Source: Paraburkholderia sp. BCC1886
Lineage (GTDB): Bacteria; Pseudomonadota; Gammaproteobacteria; Burkholderiales; Burkholderiaceae
Direction of reading: 5' to 3'
Length of the DNA: 64,000 bases
NCBI RefSeq assembly: GCF_900996245.1
Contig: NZ_CAAJGK010000085.1
Span: forward strand, 124,001 to 188,000
Shown here: positions 27,738 through 36,013 of the stretch, piece by piece
Layout: the number at the start of each line of letters is the position of its first letter
Position numbering within the stretch: the first letter of the stretch is position 1
Notes under the pieces: generated by a model
What the model was told of the DNA's origin: nothing
The model's database searches: none
The model's input: only the letters and a program-made list of their open reading frames with translations
Program-made: the position numbers and the translations under genes

Positions 27738-29237
27738 TTAATGCTGATTGGCGGTTTTTGGTTTGCGAGCGTGATGGACGCGAGCCGGCCGTACGGCGCG
27801 CGTCGGCGACACGGCTGCCGGTTCAGAGGCGGCTGGCTCCACCGGTGCCTCCGCGTTCGCCATTGCAAGATGGGAATCGAGCAGACTGGTCATCGCGGCC
27901 TGCTGGTTCTGCATGAGTTGCTCGATGCGCTGCTGCTGGGCGGTCGTTTCGCGGGTGAGGCGCATCAGCAGAACGGTTTGCGTGAAACCGATCGCCACCG
28001 TCACCAGCAGCGCGACCACCACGATCGACAGCATCCACTTCATCCGGCGCGAATGGTCCGTGGCGGCGTGGCGCTGATCCGCGATGACGCCGTAGAGCGC
28101 ATCCACCGTGTCGGAAAAGGCCGTCGCCCGCGCGCGGTCGAGCTCCGGCGCGGCGCGTAGTGCGGCCGCAGCGGCTGCAGCGGCTGCAGCGGCTTCGGCG
28201 CGCTGGGCTCCACGCGATGCGGCTTGGGCGTCGGAGGGAGCGGACGGTGAGCGAAGGTCGAGGGTTGGGTCCGTCTTGGGCGGCGTGGTCGGCGTGGTCG
28301 GCGTGGTCGGCGTGGGCGGCGTGGGCGGCGTGGTCGGCGTGGTCGGCGTGGTCGGCGTGGTCGGCGTGGTCGGCGTGGGCGCGGTCGGCGTCGCCAAAGC
28401 GCTTGGGGCAGTCGGTGTGGCCCGGAGCGGGGCCACCTGCGGTGCGTCCAGCGTGCCCTCGCTATCTGTAGACGCTTCGGTCGCCGTCGTTTTCTCGAAA
28501 GCCGTCGCGGTGCGGGATGCCGTCGCCGCCTTGGCAAAGGTGGCAGCAAAGCGCTGGGGCGGTTTGCCACTGCTTGCGCGTCCGCCTGCGCTTTCGGCAA
28601 GCTTCGACGCACCAGCCGGTTCGGCCGCCTGACGCAGCGCGGTCACGCTGCGCGCCACCGTCGCCGCCGCCATCGCTGGCGTGAGCGGCACAGCAGGTTG
28701 CACGGCAGCTGGTTCGGCTGGGGTGGTCGACGAATCGGCGGAAAATGGCGCCTCGCCCGCCTCGGATTTGTCCGCGAGCGAACCGGAATCGACAGTTGGC
28801 GCGGACGCATCCGCAGACCCGGACGCCGACACCGGCGCCTCTTCGAACCCACTCAACGGCGCGTTCACCCAACCCGTCTCGTCAGAGCGGCCGGCACGCG
28901 ACGCCCGACGCGGCGAACGGCTATCCAGCGAGGCGGCGTCGGTCGCATCGACCGCGCCGACCGCCGCGAGCACCACATCGGGCAATTCGAAGCCATGCAG
29001 CGTGCCTTGCCGGAGGTCGATGTTCATCGCCTCCAGCGTGGCGCGAGTGGGATCGTCGGGGAACAGGTCGAGCGTGCTGTCGTCGCGCGAGGCATCGCTC
29101 AATTGCGCGAGCCGTTGGGCGGAGCGCGCGGCACGCGCCAGTTTGTTTTCGGTTTCGGTCGGGACGGGGGCCTGACGACGCTTCTTCGAAGCGGCGCGGC
29201 GAAGCTGGGACTGCGGGGATGCTGCGGAATCTGCCAT
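27738..29237 (-). CDS. Single-pass membrane protein with Thr-Pro repeat
   Basis: A 499-residue protein. The N-terminal half is acidic, Ala/Ser-rich and probably disordered after a short basic patch (KKRRQAP). A PTTPTTP repeat lies near 286-320, an Ala run near 350, then one transmembrane helix (about 405-428, WMLSIVVVALLVTVAIGF) and a 60-residue C-terminal tail with a coiled-coil-like Gln-rich part. No family was recognised. Topology suggests a cytoplasmic or periplasmic disordered arm attached to the membrane. The ATG at 29237 is preferred over a GTG 42 bp upstream. Confidence 0.8.
   Translation of the reverse strand: MADSAASPQSQLRRAASKKRRQAPVPTETENKLARAARSAQRLAQLSDASRDDSTLDLFPDDPTRATLEAMNIDLRQGTLHGFELPDVVLAAVGAVDATDAASLDSRSPRRASRAGRSDETGWVNAPLSGFEEAPVSASGSADASAPTVDSGSLADKSEAGEAPFSADSSTTPAEPAAVQPAVPLTPAMAAATVARSVTALRQAAEPAGASKLAESAGGRASSGKPPQRFAATFAKAATASRTATAFEKTTATEASTDSEGTLDAPQVAPLRATPTAPSALATPTAPTPTTPTTPTTPTTPTTPPTPPTPTTPTTPTTPPKTDPTLDLRSPSAPSDAQAASRGAQRAEAAAAAAAAAAALRAAPELDRARATAFSDTVDALYGVIADQRHAATDHSRRMKWMLSIVVVALLVTVAIGFTQTVLLMRLTRETTAQQQRIEQLMQNQQAAMTSLLDSHLAMANAEAPVEPAASEPAAVSPTRAVRPARVHHARKPKTANQH
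28282..28380. repeat. 9-bp tandem repeat encoding Thr-Pro-Thr units
   Basis: Eleven copies of GGCGTG(G/G)TC or GGCGTGGGC, read on the minus strand as Thr-Thr-Pro or Pro-Thr-Pro. They lie inside the gene for the membrane protein at 27738-29237 and could vary in copy number without breaking the frame. Confidence 0.85.
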
Positions 29238-29604
29238 AGAGAGAAGCGCGGTCGTCGCCGGAAAGCGGGCGCCGGTCACCGCTTGTCAATGCCGTTGGAA
29301 TTTTTCGAGCCCGCATTGTCGCATGGCCGCCCACCGCCGCCGAAGCCATTCGCGAGCTTTTCAGGGCAGCGGCGATCCGCCCGGCGGACCGGTCGATCGA
29401 CCTGCCGTCACCACTCCTGTTCATCCTCGTCTGAAAGGATTTGAAGTATTTTCCGCACCGTTGTTGCAGTGTCATTGGGCCTCGTTTGCTTTATGCTTGC
29501 CCGCACGCCGGAGGGGCCGTCCGGCGCACACCACCGTCTTCCTGCCCGGCCGCATCAACCGTATTCGCAACCCGCAATTGCAACCCGCATCCGATCGACT
29601 GACC
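29238..29604. other. Divergent intergenic region
   Basis: A 367-bp gap between the divergent membrane protein and the AGE-family epimerase. It should hold both promoters, but I see no unambiguous -35/-10 pair, operator or small gene. Confidence 0.4.
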
Positions 29605-30744
29605 ATGCCGAGCCTCCACTCCCCCGCCACGACGACGACTTCCCTCGCCGCCGCGTTGCGCGACCATTTCAACGGAGTGGTGCTGCCCATATGGCGCGGC
29701 CCGGGCTTCGACACGACGCTGCGCTTGCCCTATGAAGCCGTCGATGCGAACGCGCACGGCCCGTTGCCCGTCGAGCGCTTTCGGGCAATGGCCTGCGCGC
29801 GGCAATTGTTCGTGTTCGCGCAAGCGGGGGATCTCGGTCATGCACGCGTGCTTTTCGAGTCGCTGACCCGCACGTTTCAGGATCCGCGCCATGGCGGCTG
29901 GTTCTACAGCGTGGATGCACGAGGCGCACCGCTGGACACCACGAAGGATCTCTACACGCACGCCTTCGTGATTTTCGCGTGCGCGCACTATGGGTTGCGC
30001 AGCGGCGACCCTGAGGCGCTGGACCACGTGCATCGCACGTCTGCGCTGATTCAGGCGCACTTCGTCGCAGATCACGATCTGTTCAACGCCGCGCTCAACG
30101 AAGATTTCACAAGCGTGACCGGCACCCCGATCCAGAATCCGCTGATGCATCTGATCGAGGCGTGGCTCGTCGCCCGCGAAGCTACCCGTGACAACGCATT
30201 CGATGCGGCCTTACGGCGCCTCGCCAATGCCATCGCGCGTACTTTCGTGCACGAGCCGACCGGCTGCATCGCCGAATTGCCGATTGGCGCCGCGGATAAC
30301 CGGCTGGAGCCGGGTCATCAGTTCGAATGGTATTGGCTCATCAGGCAGGCGCCCGAGCTGTTCGCGGAGTCGGGCCTCGACGCGGCGCTGACCCGCGCGT
30401 TCGCGTTTGCCCAACAACGTGGGGTCGATCCGGTAACCGGTGGCGTGTACGCGTCGCTCGACGAAACAGGAGAGATAAAAGATCCGGCGCAGCGAATCTG
30501 GGCGCAAACCGAATATCTGCGGGCGCTCGCGAGCCACCCTAGCCCAACCGTGCGCGCCGCCTTGCTACAGCAGATGGCGCTTTTCCAGCAGCGTTTTCTG
30601 CGCCCACGAGGATGGTTCGAATGCAAAGCGGCCAGCGGGGACGTGATGCGACCGGAGATGCCGTCGACCACGCCCTACCACCTCGCGACCGCTTACGAAG
30701 CATTGCCGCGGGAGGGTGATTCCGAACCGCTGAGGCTTATTTGA
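29605..30744 (+). CDS. N-acylglucosamine 2-epimerase (AGE) family sugar isomerase
   Basis: A 379-residue alpha/alpha-barrel enzyme of the AGE/mannose isomerase family. It has repeated helical motifs, FQDPRHGGWFYSVD, DLYTHAFVIFACAHYG, the conserved EPGHQFEWYWLI with His and Glu, and a C-terminal RIWAQTEYLRA. Members interconvert mannose/fructose, or N-acylmannosamine and N-acylglucosamine; the substrate is not certain, but the length and lack of a signal peptide fit a cytoplasmic mannose isomerase or epimerase. The ATG at 29605 was chosen because the upstream extension lacks family sequence. Confidence 0.9.
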   Translation: MPSLHSPATTTTSLAAALRDHFNGVVLPIWRGPGFDTTLRLPYEAVDANAHGPLPVERFRAMACARQLFVFAQAGDLGHARVLFESLTRTFQDPRHGGWFYSVDARGAPLDTTKDLYTHAFVIFACAHYGLRSGDPEALDHVHRTSALIQAHFVADHDLFNAALNEDFTSVTGTPIQNPLMHLIEAWLVAREATRDNAFDAALRRLANAIARTFVHEPTGCIAELPIGAADNRLEPGHQFEWYWLIRQAPELFAESGLDAALTRAFAFAQQRGVDPVTGGVYASLDETGEIKDPAQRIWAQTEYLRALASHPSPTVRAALLQQMALFQQRFLRPRGWFECKAASGDVMRPEMPSTTPYHLATAYEALPREGDSEPLRLI

Positions 30745-30756
30745 CCGACCGGTCGC

Positions 30757-31032
30757 CTAATACGCTTCGCGTTCCCACGGCCCCCAACTGCTGTCGGCCG
30801 ATTTAAAACGCATATAAGTTGCACTCTGCCCCGTAGGGGTTTCCGAGAGGTCGCCGAGCGGCTTCGGATCGGTGGTGTGGAGGGCGAAAGCCTGGCGTTC
30901 CTCGGTATCGACGGTGATGCGGCCGACCGGGTCCAGGGTGCCTTCCTGAGACGATTTAGACTCCAATATCGCGAGATAGGGGGTCAAACGACTCCAGAAC
31001 GACGTCAGTTCTTCTTGCAGATAATGTTTCAA
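30757..31032 (-). CDS. Small hypothetical protein (91 residues)
   Basis: A TTG start with AGGAAAAACA directly upstream gives 91 residues with a soluble, mixed alpha/beta composition (ITVDTEERQAFALHTTDPK, then SSWGPWEREAY). The gene is convergent with the epimerase 12 bp away and divergent from the cold-shock gene. No function was recognised. RBS and composition make it likely real. Confidence 0.6.
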   Translation of the reverse strand: MKHYLQEELTSFWSRLTPYLAILESKSSQEGTLDPVGRITVDTEERQAFALHTTDPKPLGDLSETPTGQSATYMRFKSADSSWGPWEREAY

Positions 31033-31249
31033 TGTTTTTCCTGAAAGAGTAACAAAGCCAGTTTACCCTACCGGTCGTCATGTCCTTCGAAAGGCTTTCG
31101 GGGCGGAAAAATGCCCGAACACGGGAATACCCGAATACTGGTTGATTGGCGTCAGCCATAAAGACGTGATACAACTCGTACTTCGCGCTCGATCTCGTGT
31201 TGAGAAATAGCGGTCGCGAATGCAACACACAACATTTACTGGATCAAAA

Positions 31250-31453
31250 ATGGCAACAGGTACTGTGAAGTGGTTTAACGATGCAAAGGGCTTCGGCTTC
31301 ATCACGCCGGACGACGGCGGCGAAGACCTTTTCGCGCACTTTTCGGAAGTTCAAGGTAGCGGCTTCAAGTCGTTGCAAGAAAACCAAAAAGTGACGTTCG
31401 AAGTCAAGCAAGGCCCGAAGGGCAAGCAAGCTGCGAACATCCAGCCGGCCTAA
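31250..31453 (+). CDS. Cold-shock domain protein (CspA family)
   Basis: A 67-residue single cold-shock domain protein with intact RNP1 (KGFGFIT) and RNP2 (DLFAHF). It binds single-stranded RNA/DNA as an RNA chaperone. The ATG at 31250 gives the canonical start (MATGTVKWFND). A long 5' leader (about 200 bp to the divergent gene) fits cold-shock regulation, and a strong terminator follows. Confidence 0.96.
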   Translation: MATGTVKWFNDAKGFGFITPDDGGEDLFAHFSEVQGSGFKSLQENQKVTFEVKQGPKGKQAANIQPA

Positions 31454-31500
31454 GTACCGACAGGTACGTTGAGGCACCCTTAGGCGCTTGCGTCTGATGC

Positions 31501-31528
31501 AAAATGGCCCGCTTATGCGGGCCATTTT
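31501..31528 (+). terminator. Rho-independent terminator of the cold-shock gene
   Basis: A 12-bp perfect stem (AAAATGGCCCGC / GCGGGCCATTTT) with a TTAT loop, about 50 bp after the stop. The flanking A and T runs make it functional in either direction. Confidence 0.92.
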
Positions 31529-31767
31529 CTATTCCGGTTTTAGCTCGTTTGCGTTCAGGTTGAACCTGCAGAGACTACAAACACCCGCTGCGTCTGTTCG
31601 TCGCGACGCCCCGCTGTTGCGTACATCACACACATTTCCGACATTTCTCGCTCTGCCCCGGAGATTTCCGCGTCGCATCGATATTCCGATTCACCTTGAC
31701 GCCTCTCGGCGCCGCTTTCTAGAGTGGTTAGGGACTGCCACCGCGGGCCCCGCCCGAAGGAAAGACG
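31529..31767 (+). promoter_or_regulatory. Promoter region of the PaaI thioesterase
   Basis: TTGACG (31696-31701) and TAGAGT (31720-31725) with an 18-bp spacer form a plausible sigma-70 promoter 43 bp before the ATG. A dyad, CAGGT-TGA-ACCTG, lies at 31556-31568. The 314-bp region between the cold-shock and thioesterase genes holds no other gene. Confidence 0.5.
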
Positions 31768-32202
31768 ATGACCGACCTCCTCGACCGGGCGCGCGGCGCG
31801 CTGCATGCCCAGCCGTTCAGCGTATTGCTGGGCGCCGAATTGATGCACACGGGCACCAGCGAACTCACCCTCTGCCTGCCGATCCGCGACGAGTTGCGGC
31901 AGCAGCACGGCTTCGTGCACGGCGGCGTCATCAGCTATCTGGCGGATAACGCGCTGACCTTTGCCGGCGCCCTGTCGCTCGGGCCGAAGGTCGTCACGGG
32001 GGAGTACAAGATCAACTATCTGCGCCCGGCGCTCAACGGGACGCTGATCGCGCGAGCCAAGGTGGTCTACGCGGGACGCTCGCAGGCGACCTGTCAGTGC
32101 AACGTCTACGTGATGGACGGCGATCGCGAGAAACTGGTGGCCGTCGCGCAAGGCACGATCAACCGGATTGGCGAGAACGGCGAACACGAGCCTGCCGCGT
32201 GA
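31768..32202 (+). CDS. PaaI-type hotdog thioesterase
   Basis: A 144-residue acyl-CoA thioesterase with the hotdog fold. HGFVHGGVISYLADNA (47-62) carries the conserved His/Gly/Asp residues of the PaaI family, which hydrolyse aryl- or acyl-CoA esters. A ribosome-binding site GGAAAG lies just before the ATG. It stands alone between two strong terminators; the CoA substrate is unknown. Confidence 0.92.
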   Translation: MTDLLDRARGALHAQPFSVLLGAELMHTGTSELTLCLPIRDELRQQHGFVHGGVISYLADNALTFAGALSLGPKVVTGEYKINYLRPALNGTLIARAKVVYAGRSQATCQCNVYVMDGDREKLVAVAQGTINRIGENGEHEPAA

Positions 32203-32292
32203 CGGTTGGACCTACCACGACCGCCCACCCCGAACGACGCCTCACAGAAGCCCTCAGCGCGTCCCAAACGCCCCGTCATTCGCAAACTCATG

Positions 32293-32330
32293 AAAAACCC
32301 GGGCCTGCTCGAAAGCAGCCCGGGTTTTTT
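32293..32330. terminator. Bidirectional rho-independent terminator
   Basis: AAAAACCCGGG and CCCGGGTTTTTT pair around an inner CTGCT/AGCAG stem with a CGAA loop and one bulged base. A-run and T-run flank it, so it ends both the thioesterase transcript and the convergent fucose operon. Confidence 0.95.
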
Positions 32331-32362
32331 AACGCCGCGAGCGCCTGTTACAGCGCCCAAAC

Positions 32363-33211
32363 TCACTCAGCCGCGTAAGTCTTCTGCGTCTGTTCGCCCA
32401 GCCCTTCGATGCCGAGGCGAATCGTCTGCCCCGGTTTCAGATACACCGCGTTCGGCTTTACGCCCATCCCGACCCCCGGCGGCGTGCCGGTCGAGATCAC
32501 GTCGCCCGGTTGCAGGCTCATGCACTGCGACACGTACGACACCAGCTTCGCGACGCCGAACACCATCGTCTTCGTGCTGCCGTTCTGGTAGCGATGCCCA
32601 TCCACCTCCAGCCACAAATTCAGATTCTGCGGATCGGCGACTTCGTCACGCGTCACGACCCACGGGCCGATCGGGCCAAACGTGTCGAAACCCTTGCCTT
32701 TGTCCCACGTGCCGCCGCGTTCGATCTGCCACTCGCGCTCCGACACGTCGTTGATCACGCAATAGCCGGCGACGTAATCGAGCGCATTGGCTTCGTCCAC
32801 GTATTTCGCCGGCTTGCCGATCACCACGCCGAGTTCCACTTCCCAGTCGGTTTTCTTCGAGCCGCGCGGAATTTCGACGTCGTCGTTCGGACCGCAGATC
32901 GCGCTGGTCCACTTGTTGAAAATGACCGGCTCGGTCGGCACCGGCAGGTTCGATTCGGCCGCATGGTCGGCGTAGTTCAGACCGATGCAGATGAACTTGC
33001 CAATGCGGGCCACGCAAGGCCCGAGGCGCGGATTGCCTTCCACCACCGGCAGCGAAGCGGGGTCGAGCGCACGCAGTTTGGCGAGACCAGCCTCGGTCAG
33101 CGCCGCGCCGTCGAGATCGGCGAGCACGCCCGACAGATCGCGAATCTTGCCCTGTGCGTCGAGCAAGCCCGGCTTTTCCTGGCCCTTCGGCCCATAACGA
33201 AGCAGTTTCAT
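32363..33211 (-). CDS. FAH-family hydrolase, probable 2,4-diketo-3-deoxy-L-fuconate hydrolase
   Basis: A 282-residue fumarylacetoacetate hydrolase-fold enzyme with the metal-binding sequences CIGLNYADHAAE, TDWEVELGVVIGK and DVSEREWQ. Set in the fucose operon, it likely cleaves 2,4-diketo-3-deoxy-L-fuconate to pyruvate and lactate, the last step of the oxidative pathway. An alternative is a related acylpyruvate hydrolase. The ATG at 33211 follows AGAGGAAAG. It is the last gene before the terminator. Confidence 0.9.
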   Translation of the reverse strand: MKLLRYGPKGQEKPGLLDAQGKIRDLSGVLADLDGAALTEAGLAKLRALDPASLPVVEGNPRLGPCVARIGKFICIGLNYADHAAESNLPVPTEPVIFNKWTSAICGPNDDVEIPRGSKKTDWEVELGVVIGKPAKYVDEANALDYVAGYCVINDVSEREWQIERGGTWDKGKGFDTFGPIGPWVVTRDEVADPQNLNLWLEVDGHRYQNGSTKTMVFGVAKLVSYVSQCMSLQPGDVISTGTPPGVGMGVKPNAVYLKPGQTIRLGIEGLGEQTQKTYAAE

Positions 33212-33259
33212 CGTTGCACTTTCCTCTACGGTCAATAGTGTTCGTGTGAGTGTCGGGAA

Positions 33260-34003
33260 TCAGTTCGACCAGCCGCCGTCGATCACGTGCGCGTGACCCG
33301 TGGTGAACGACGACTCGTCCGACGCGAGATATAGCGCCAGCGCGGCGATTTCCTGCGGCTTGCCGATGCGTCCCATCGGCTGACGCGCGACGAAGGCGGC
33401 CTGCACGGCGTCGAGTGTCGCGCCTTGCGCCTTTGCCTGATCGACGATGCGCTGTTCGAGCGACGGCGATGACACCGTGCCCGGGCAAATCGCGTTACAG
33501 CGTACACCACGCGTGATGAAGTCCGCCGCCACGGCCTTGGTCAAACCGATCACGGCCGCCTTCGACGCGCCGTAAGCAAAGCGGTTCGGCACGCCCTTCA
33601 CGCTCGACGCCGCCGACGACATGTTGATGATCGAGCCGCCGCCCTTCTCGAGCATGCCAGGCAGGAACGCGCGAATGGTCCGGAACATCGCCTTCGCATT
33701 CAGGTTGAACGCGAAGTCCCAGTCTTCTTCGCTGCACTCCAGAATCGAACCGGCATGCACGAAGCCCGCACAATTGAACAACACATCGACCGGGCCGACT
33801 TCCGCGGCCAGCGCCTTGACCGCCGCATCGTCGAGCACGTCGAGCTTGCGCGCGTCGACCGGCTTGCCGGCCAGACCGTCGATGCGGATATCGGTGGCGA
33901 TCACGCGCGCGCCTTCGCTGGCGAACAGTTCTGCAGTGGCGAGACCGATGCCTTGTCCCGCCGCGGTAATCAGGGCCGTTTTGCCGGCCAGTCTTTGTGT
34001 CAT
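33260..34003 (-). CDS. SDR dehydrogenase, probable 2-keto-3-deoxy-L-fuconate dehydrogenase
   Basis: A 247-residue short-chain dehydrogenase with the NAD-binding TAAGQGIG motif (about 14-21), NCAG near 83, catalytic Ser in NMSSAAS and the YGASK catalytic pair. The sequence fits the 2-keto-3-deoxy-L-fuconate 4-dehydrogenase branch, which oxidises the ketoacid to the diketo compound used by the neighbouring FAH enzyme. Assignment rests on family plus operon context. Confidence 0.9.
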   Translation of the reverse strand: MTQRLAGKTALITAAGQGIGLATAELFASEGARVIATDIRIDGLAGKPVDARKLDVLDDAAVKALAAEVGPVDVLFNCAGFVHAGSILECSEEDWDFAFNLNAKAMFRTIRAFLPGMLEKGGGSIINMSSAASSVKGVPNRFAYGASKAAVIGLTKAVAADFITRGVRCNAICPGTVSSPSLEQRIVDQAKAQGATLDAVQAAFVARQPMGRIGKPQEIAALALYLASDESSFTTGHAHVIDGGWSN

Positions 34004-34039
34004 CTACGGCTCCAGTTGATTGGGCTTCAAAGTCGATGC

Positions 34040-34882
34040 TTAAAGTCGATAGAAACTAGCGGCATTGCCGCCGAAAACGGCATTTCGCCCGGCCTCGGTC
34101 AAAGAGGCAAGCAGGCGATGCGCCGTCGCATGCCATTGCTGATAATCGCCGTTCAGATCGAGCACGGGCCAGTCGCTGCCCCACATCAGGCGCGCGGGAC
34201 CGAAGCTCTGCAACAGATGATCGGCGTAGGGCTGCAGGGTTGCGTCGGTCCAACCCGGCGCGGCTTCGGTGGCGAGGCCGGACAGCTTGCAATAGACCCG
34301 CGGCAGCGCGGCGAGCCGCGTGATGCCATCCGCCCAGGCCTGCCAGCCGGCGCCGCCACTGCCGCTACGAATCGGCGGCTTCGCCCCATGATCGATCACG
34401 ATGCGCAACGCCGGAAACCGCGCCGCGAACGTTTCGATCGCGTCGACATGGCGCGTGAAGATCAACGCGTCGAAGGCCAGATCGTGCGCGATCAGCGCAT
34501 CGATGGCGGGTGCCAGATCCGGGTTGGCGATCCACGCGTCGTCGGGCAGATCCTGCAACATCGGCCGCACGCCCTTGAACTTGGGCTCACGCGCCAGCGC
34601 GTCGATCAGCGCGGGCGCCGTGGGCAACAGCAAAGGCACCCAGCCGACCACGCCCGCGATCGACGGTTCGTCGCGCGCCATGTCCAGCAGATAGCGCGTT
34701 TCTTCGAGCGTCGGCGCGGCCTGCACCACCACCGTCCGCGCAATCCCGGCGCGCTCGCGCAGCGGCGCGAGATCGGCCGGACCGCGTGGCCGGTACAGCG
34801 CCGTCAGTTCCGGCGTGAGCCAGTCGTAATCGCCGCGCGCGGGGTCCCAGTAATGCTGATGAGCATCGATCGTCGGCGTCAC
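34040..34882 (-). CDS. Probable L-fuconolactonase (amidohydrolase, COG3618)
   Basis: A 280-residue amidohydrolase-fold enzyme with DAHQHYW at the start, a mid-sequence HGAKP and GSDWP with the conserved Asp. COG3618 members in Burkholderia hydrolyse L-fucono-1,5-lactone. The GTG at 34882 lies one base past the preceding stop (TGACGTG). An in-frame extension upstream is unsupported. It lies between the dehydrogenases that make and use the acid. Confidence 0.9.
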   Translation of the reverse strand: MTPTIDAHQHYWDPARGDYDWLTPELTALYRPRGPADLAPLRERAGIARTVVVQAAPTLEETRYLLDMARDEPSIAGVVGWVPLLLPTAPALIDALAREPKFKGVRPMLQDLPDDAWIANPDLAPAIDALIAHDLAFDALIFTRHVDAIETFAARFPALRIVIDHGAKPPIRSGSGGAGWQAWADGITRLAALPRVYCKLSGLATEAAPGWTDATLQPYADHLLQSFGPARLMWGSDWPVLDLNGDYQQWHATAHRLLASLTEAGRNAVFGGNAASFYRL

Positions 34883-34883
34883 G

Positions 34884-35927
34884 TCAAGACTCCGGCACGG
34901 GCGCGCGGCGGTCGAGCAGACCTTCGTCGCGCAACGCGGACCACAACGCGGCGGGAATCGGCCGCGAGAACGACCCGACGTTCCCGCGCACTTCGTCGGC
35001 ACTGCGTGCGCCGGTCAAAACCGTGGACACCGCCGGATGCGCATACGGAAACTGCAACGCGGCGGCAGTGAGCGGCACGTCGTACGACGCGCACACCGCT
35101 TCGAGCCGCGCGACGCGCTCGACCACTTCGCGAGGCGCCGTCCCGTAGTTGAATTTCAGATCGCCGCCGACGCCCCGCGCGAGAATGCCCGAGTTGAACG
35201 CACCGCCGAGCAGAATGCCGACGCCGCGCTTTTCGCAGGCGGGCAGCAGGTCGCCGAGCGTCGCCTGTTCCAGCAGCGTGTAGCGGCCGGCCAGCAGCGC
35301 GCAATCCAGATCGAATTCGGCCATCGCATCGAGAATCACGGCGCCTTCGTTGACGCCGAGGCCAACCGCCTTGATCGCGCCACTCGAGCGCAGGCCGTCC
35401 AACGCGCGGAACCCGCCGCCTTCAGTCAATTGCCGCCAGTAATGCGGATGCCGGTCGCCGTGCGTGACGCGGCCGATGTCGTGCACCAGCAGAATATCGA
35501 TATCGACGATGCCCAGACGCTGCTGGCTGTCTTCGAACGAGCGCAGGATGCCGTCGTGCGTGTAGTCGTAGATCGCCTCGAACGGCAACGGATTCTGCCA
35601 GCCGTCGTTCGGATCGTAAGGCGTGACGCGCGGCACGAAGCGACGCCCCACTTTGGTGGACAGCACGTAATCGCCACGCGGATAAGCGCGCAGCGCATCG
35701 CCCAGTCGGTGTTCCGCTTTGGTGTTGCCGTAATGCGGCGCGGTGTCGAAGTAACGCACGCCGGCGTCCCACGCGGCGGCCACGGTGGCATGCGCTTCGG
35801 CATCCGACAGATCGCGGTACAGGCCGCCGAGCGGCGCCGTGCCGAGCCCCAGGCCGCTCACCTTCAGCGCCCCGCGGCCGATGCCGCGACGCTGCGCGAT
35901 CTTCGAGTCGATGATCGTTGCCGTCAT
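34884..35927 (-). CDS. Aldo/keto reductase, probable L-fucose 1-dehydrogenase
   Basis: A 347-residue aldo/keto reductase with the Asp-Tyr pair (YFDTAPHYG), the catalytic Lys in STKVG and His in LLVHDIG. The GTAPLGGLYRDLSD opening is typical of D-threo-aldose/L-fucose dehydrogenases, which oxidise L-fucose to fuconolactone with NAD(P). GGAGACG precedes the ATG at 35927. Substrate is inferred from the family and neighbours. Confidence 0.9.
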   Translation of the reverse strand: MTATIIDSKIAQRRGIGRGALKVSGLGLGTAPLGGLYRDLSDAEAHATVAAAWDAGVRYFDTAPHYGNTKAEHRLGDALRAYPRGDYVLSTKVGRRFVPRVTPYDPNDGWQNPLPFEAIYDYTHDGILRSFEDSQQRLGIVDIDILLVHDIGRVTHGDRHPHYWRQLTEGGGFRALDGLRSSGAIKAVGLGVNEGAVILDAMAEFDLDCALLAGRYTLLEQATLGDLLPACEKRGVGILLGGAFNSGILARGVGGDLKFNYGTAPREVVERVARLEAVCASYDVPLTAAALQFPYAHPAVSTVLTGARSADEVRGNVGSFSRPIPAALWSALRDEGLLDRRAPVPES

Positions 35928-36013
35928 TGAGCGCGTCTCCTTTTTGGGTAGTGTTTTAGCACAAGCGGACGCGTTACTGCGCGATCGAATAACGTTCGAT
36001 GCGCAAGCGCCCT

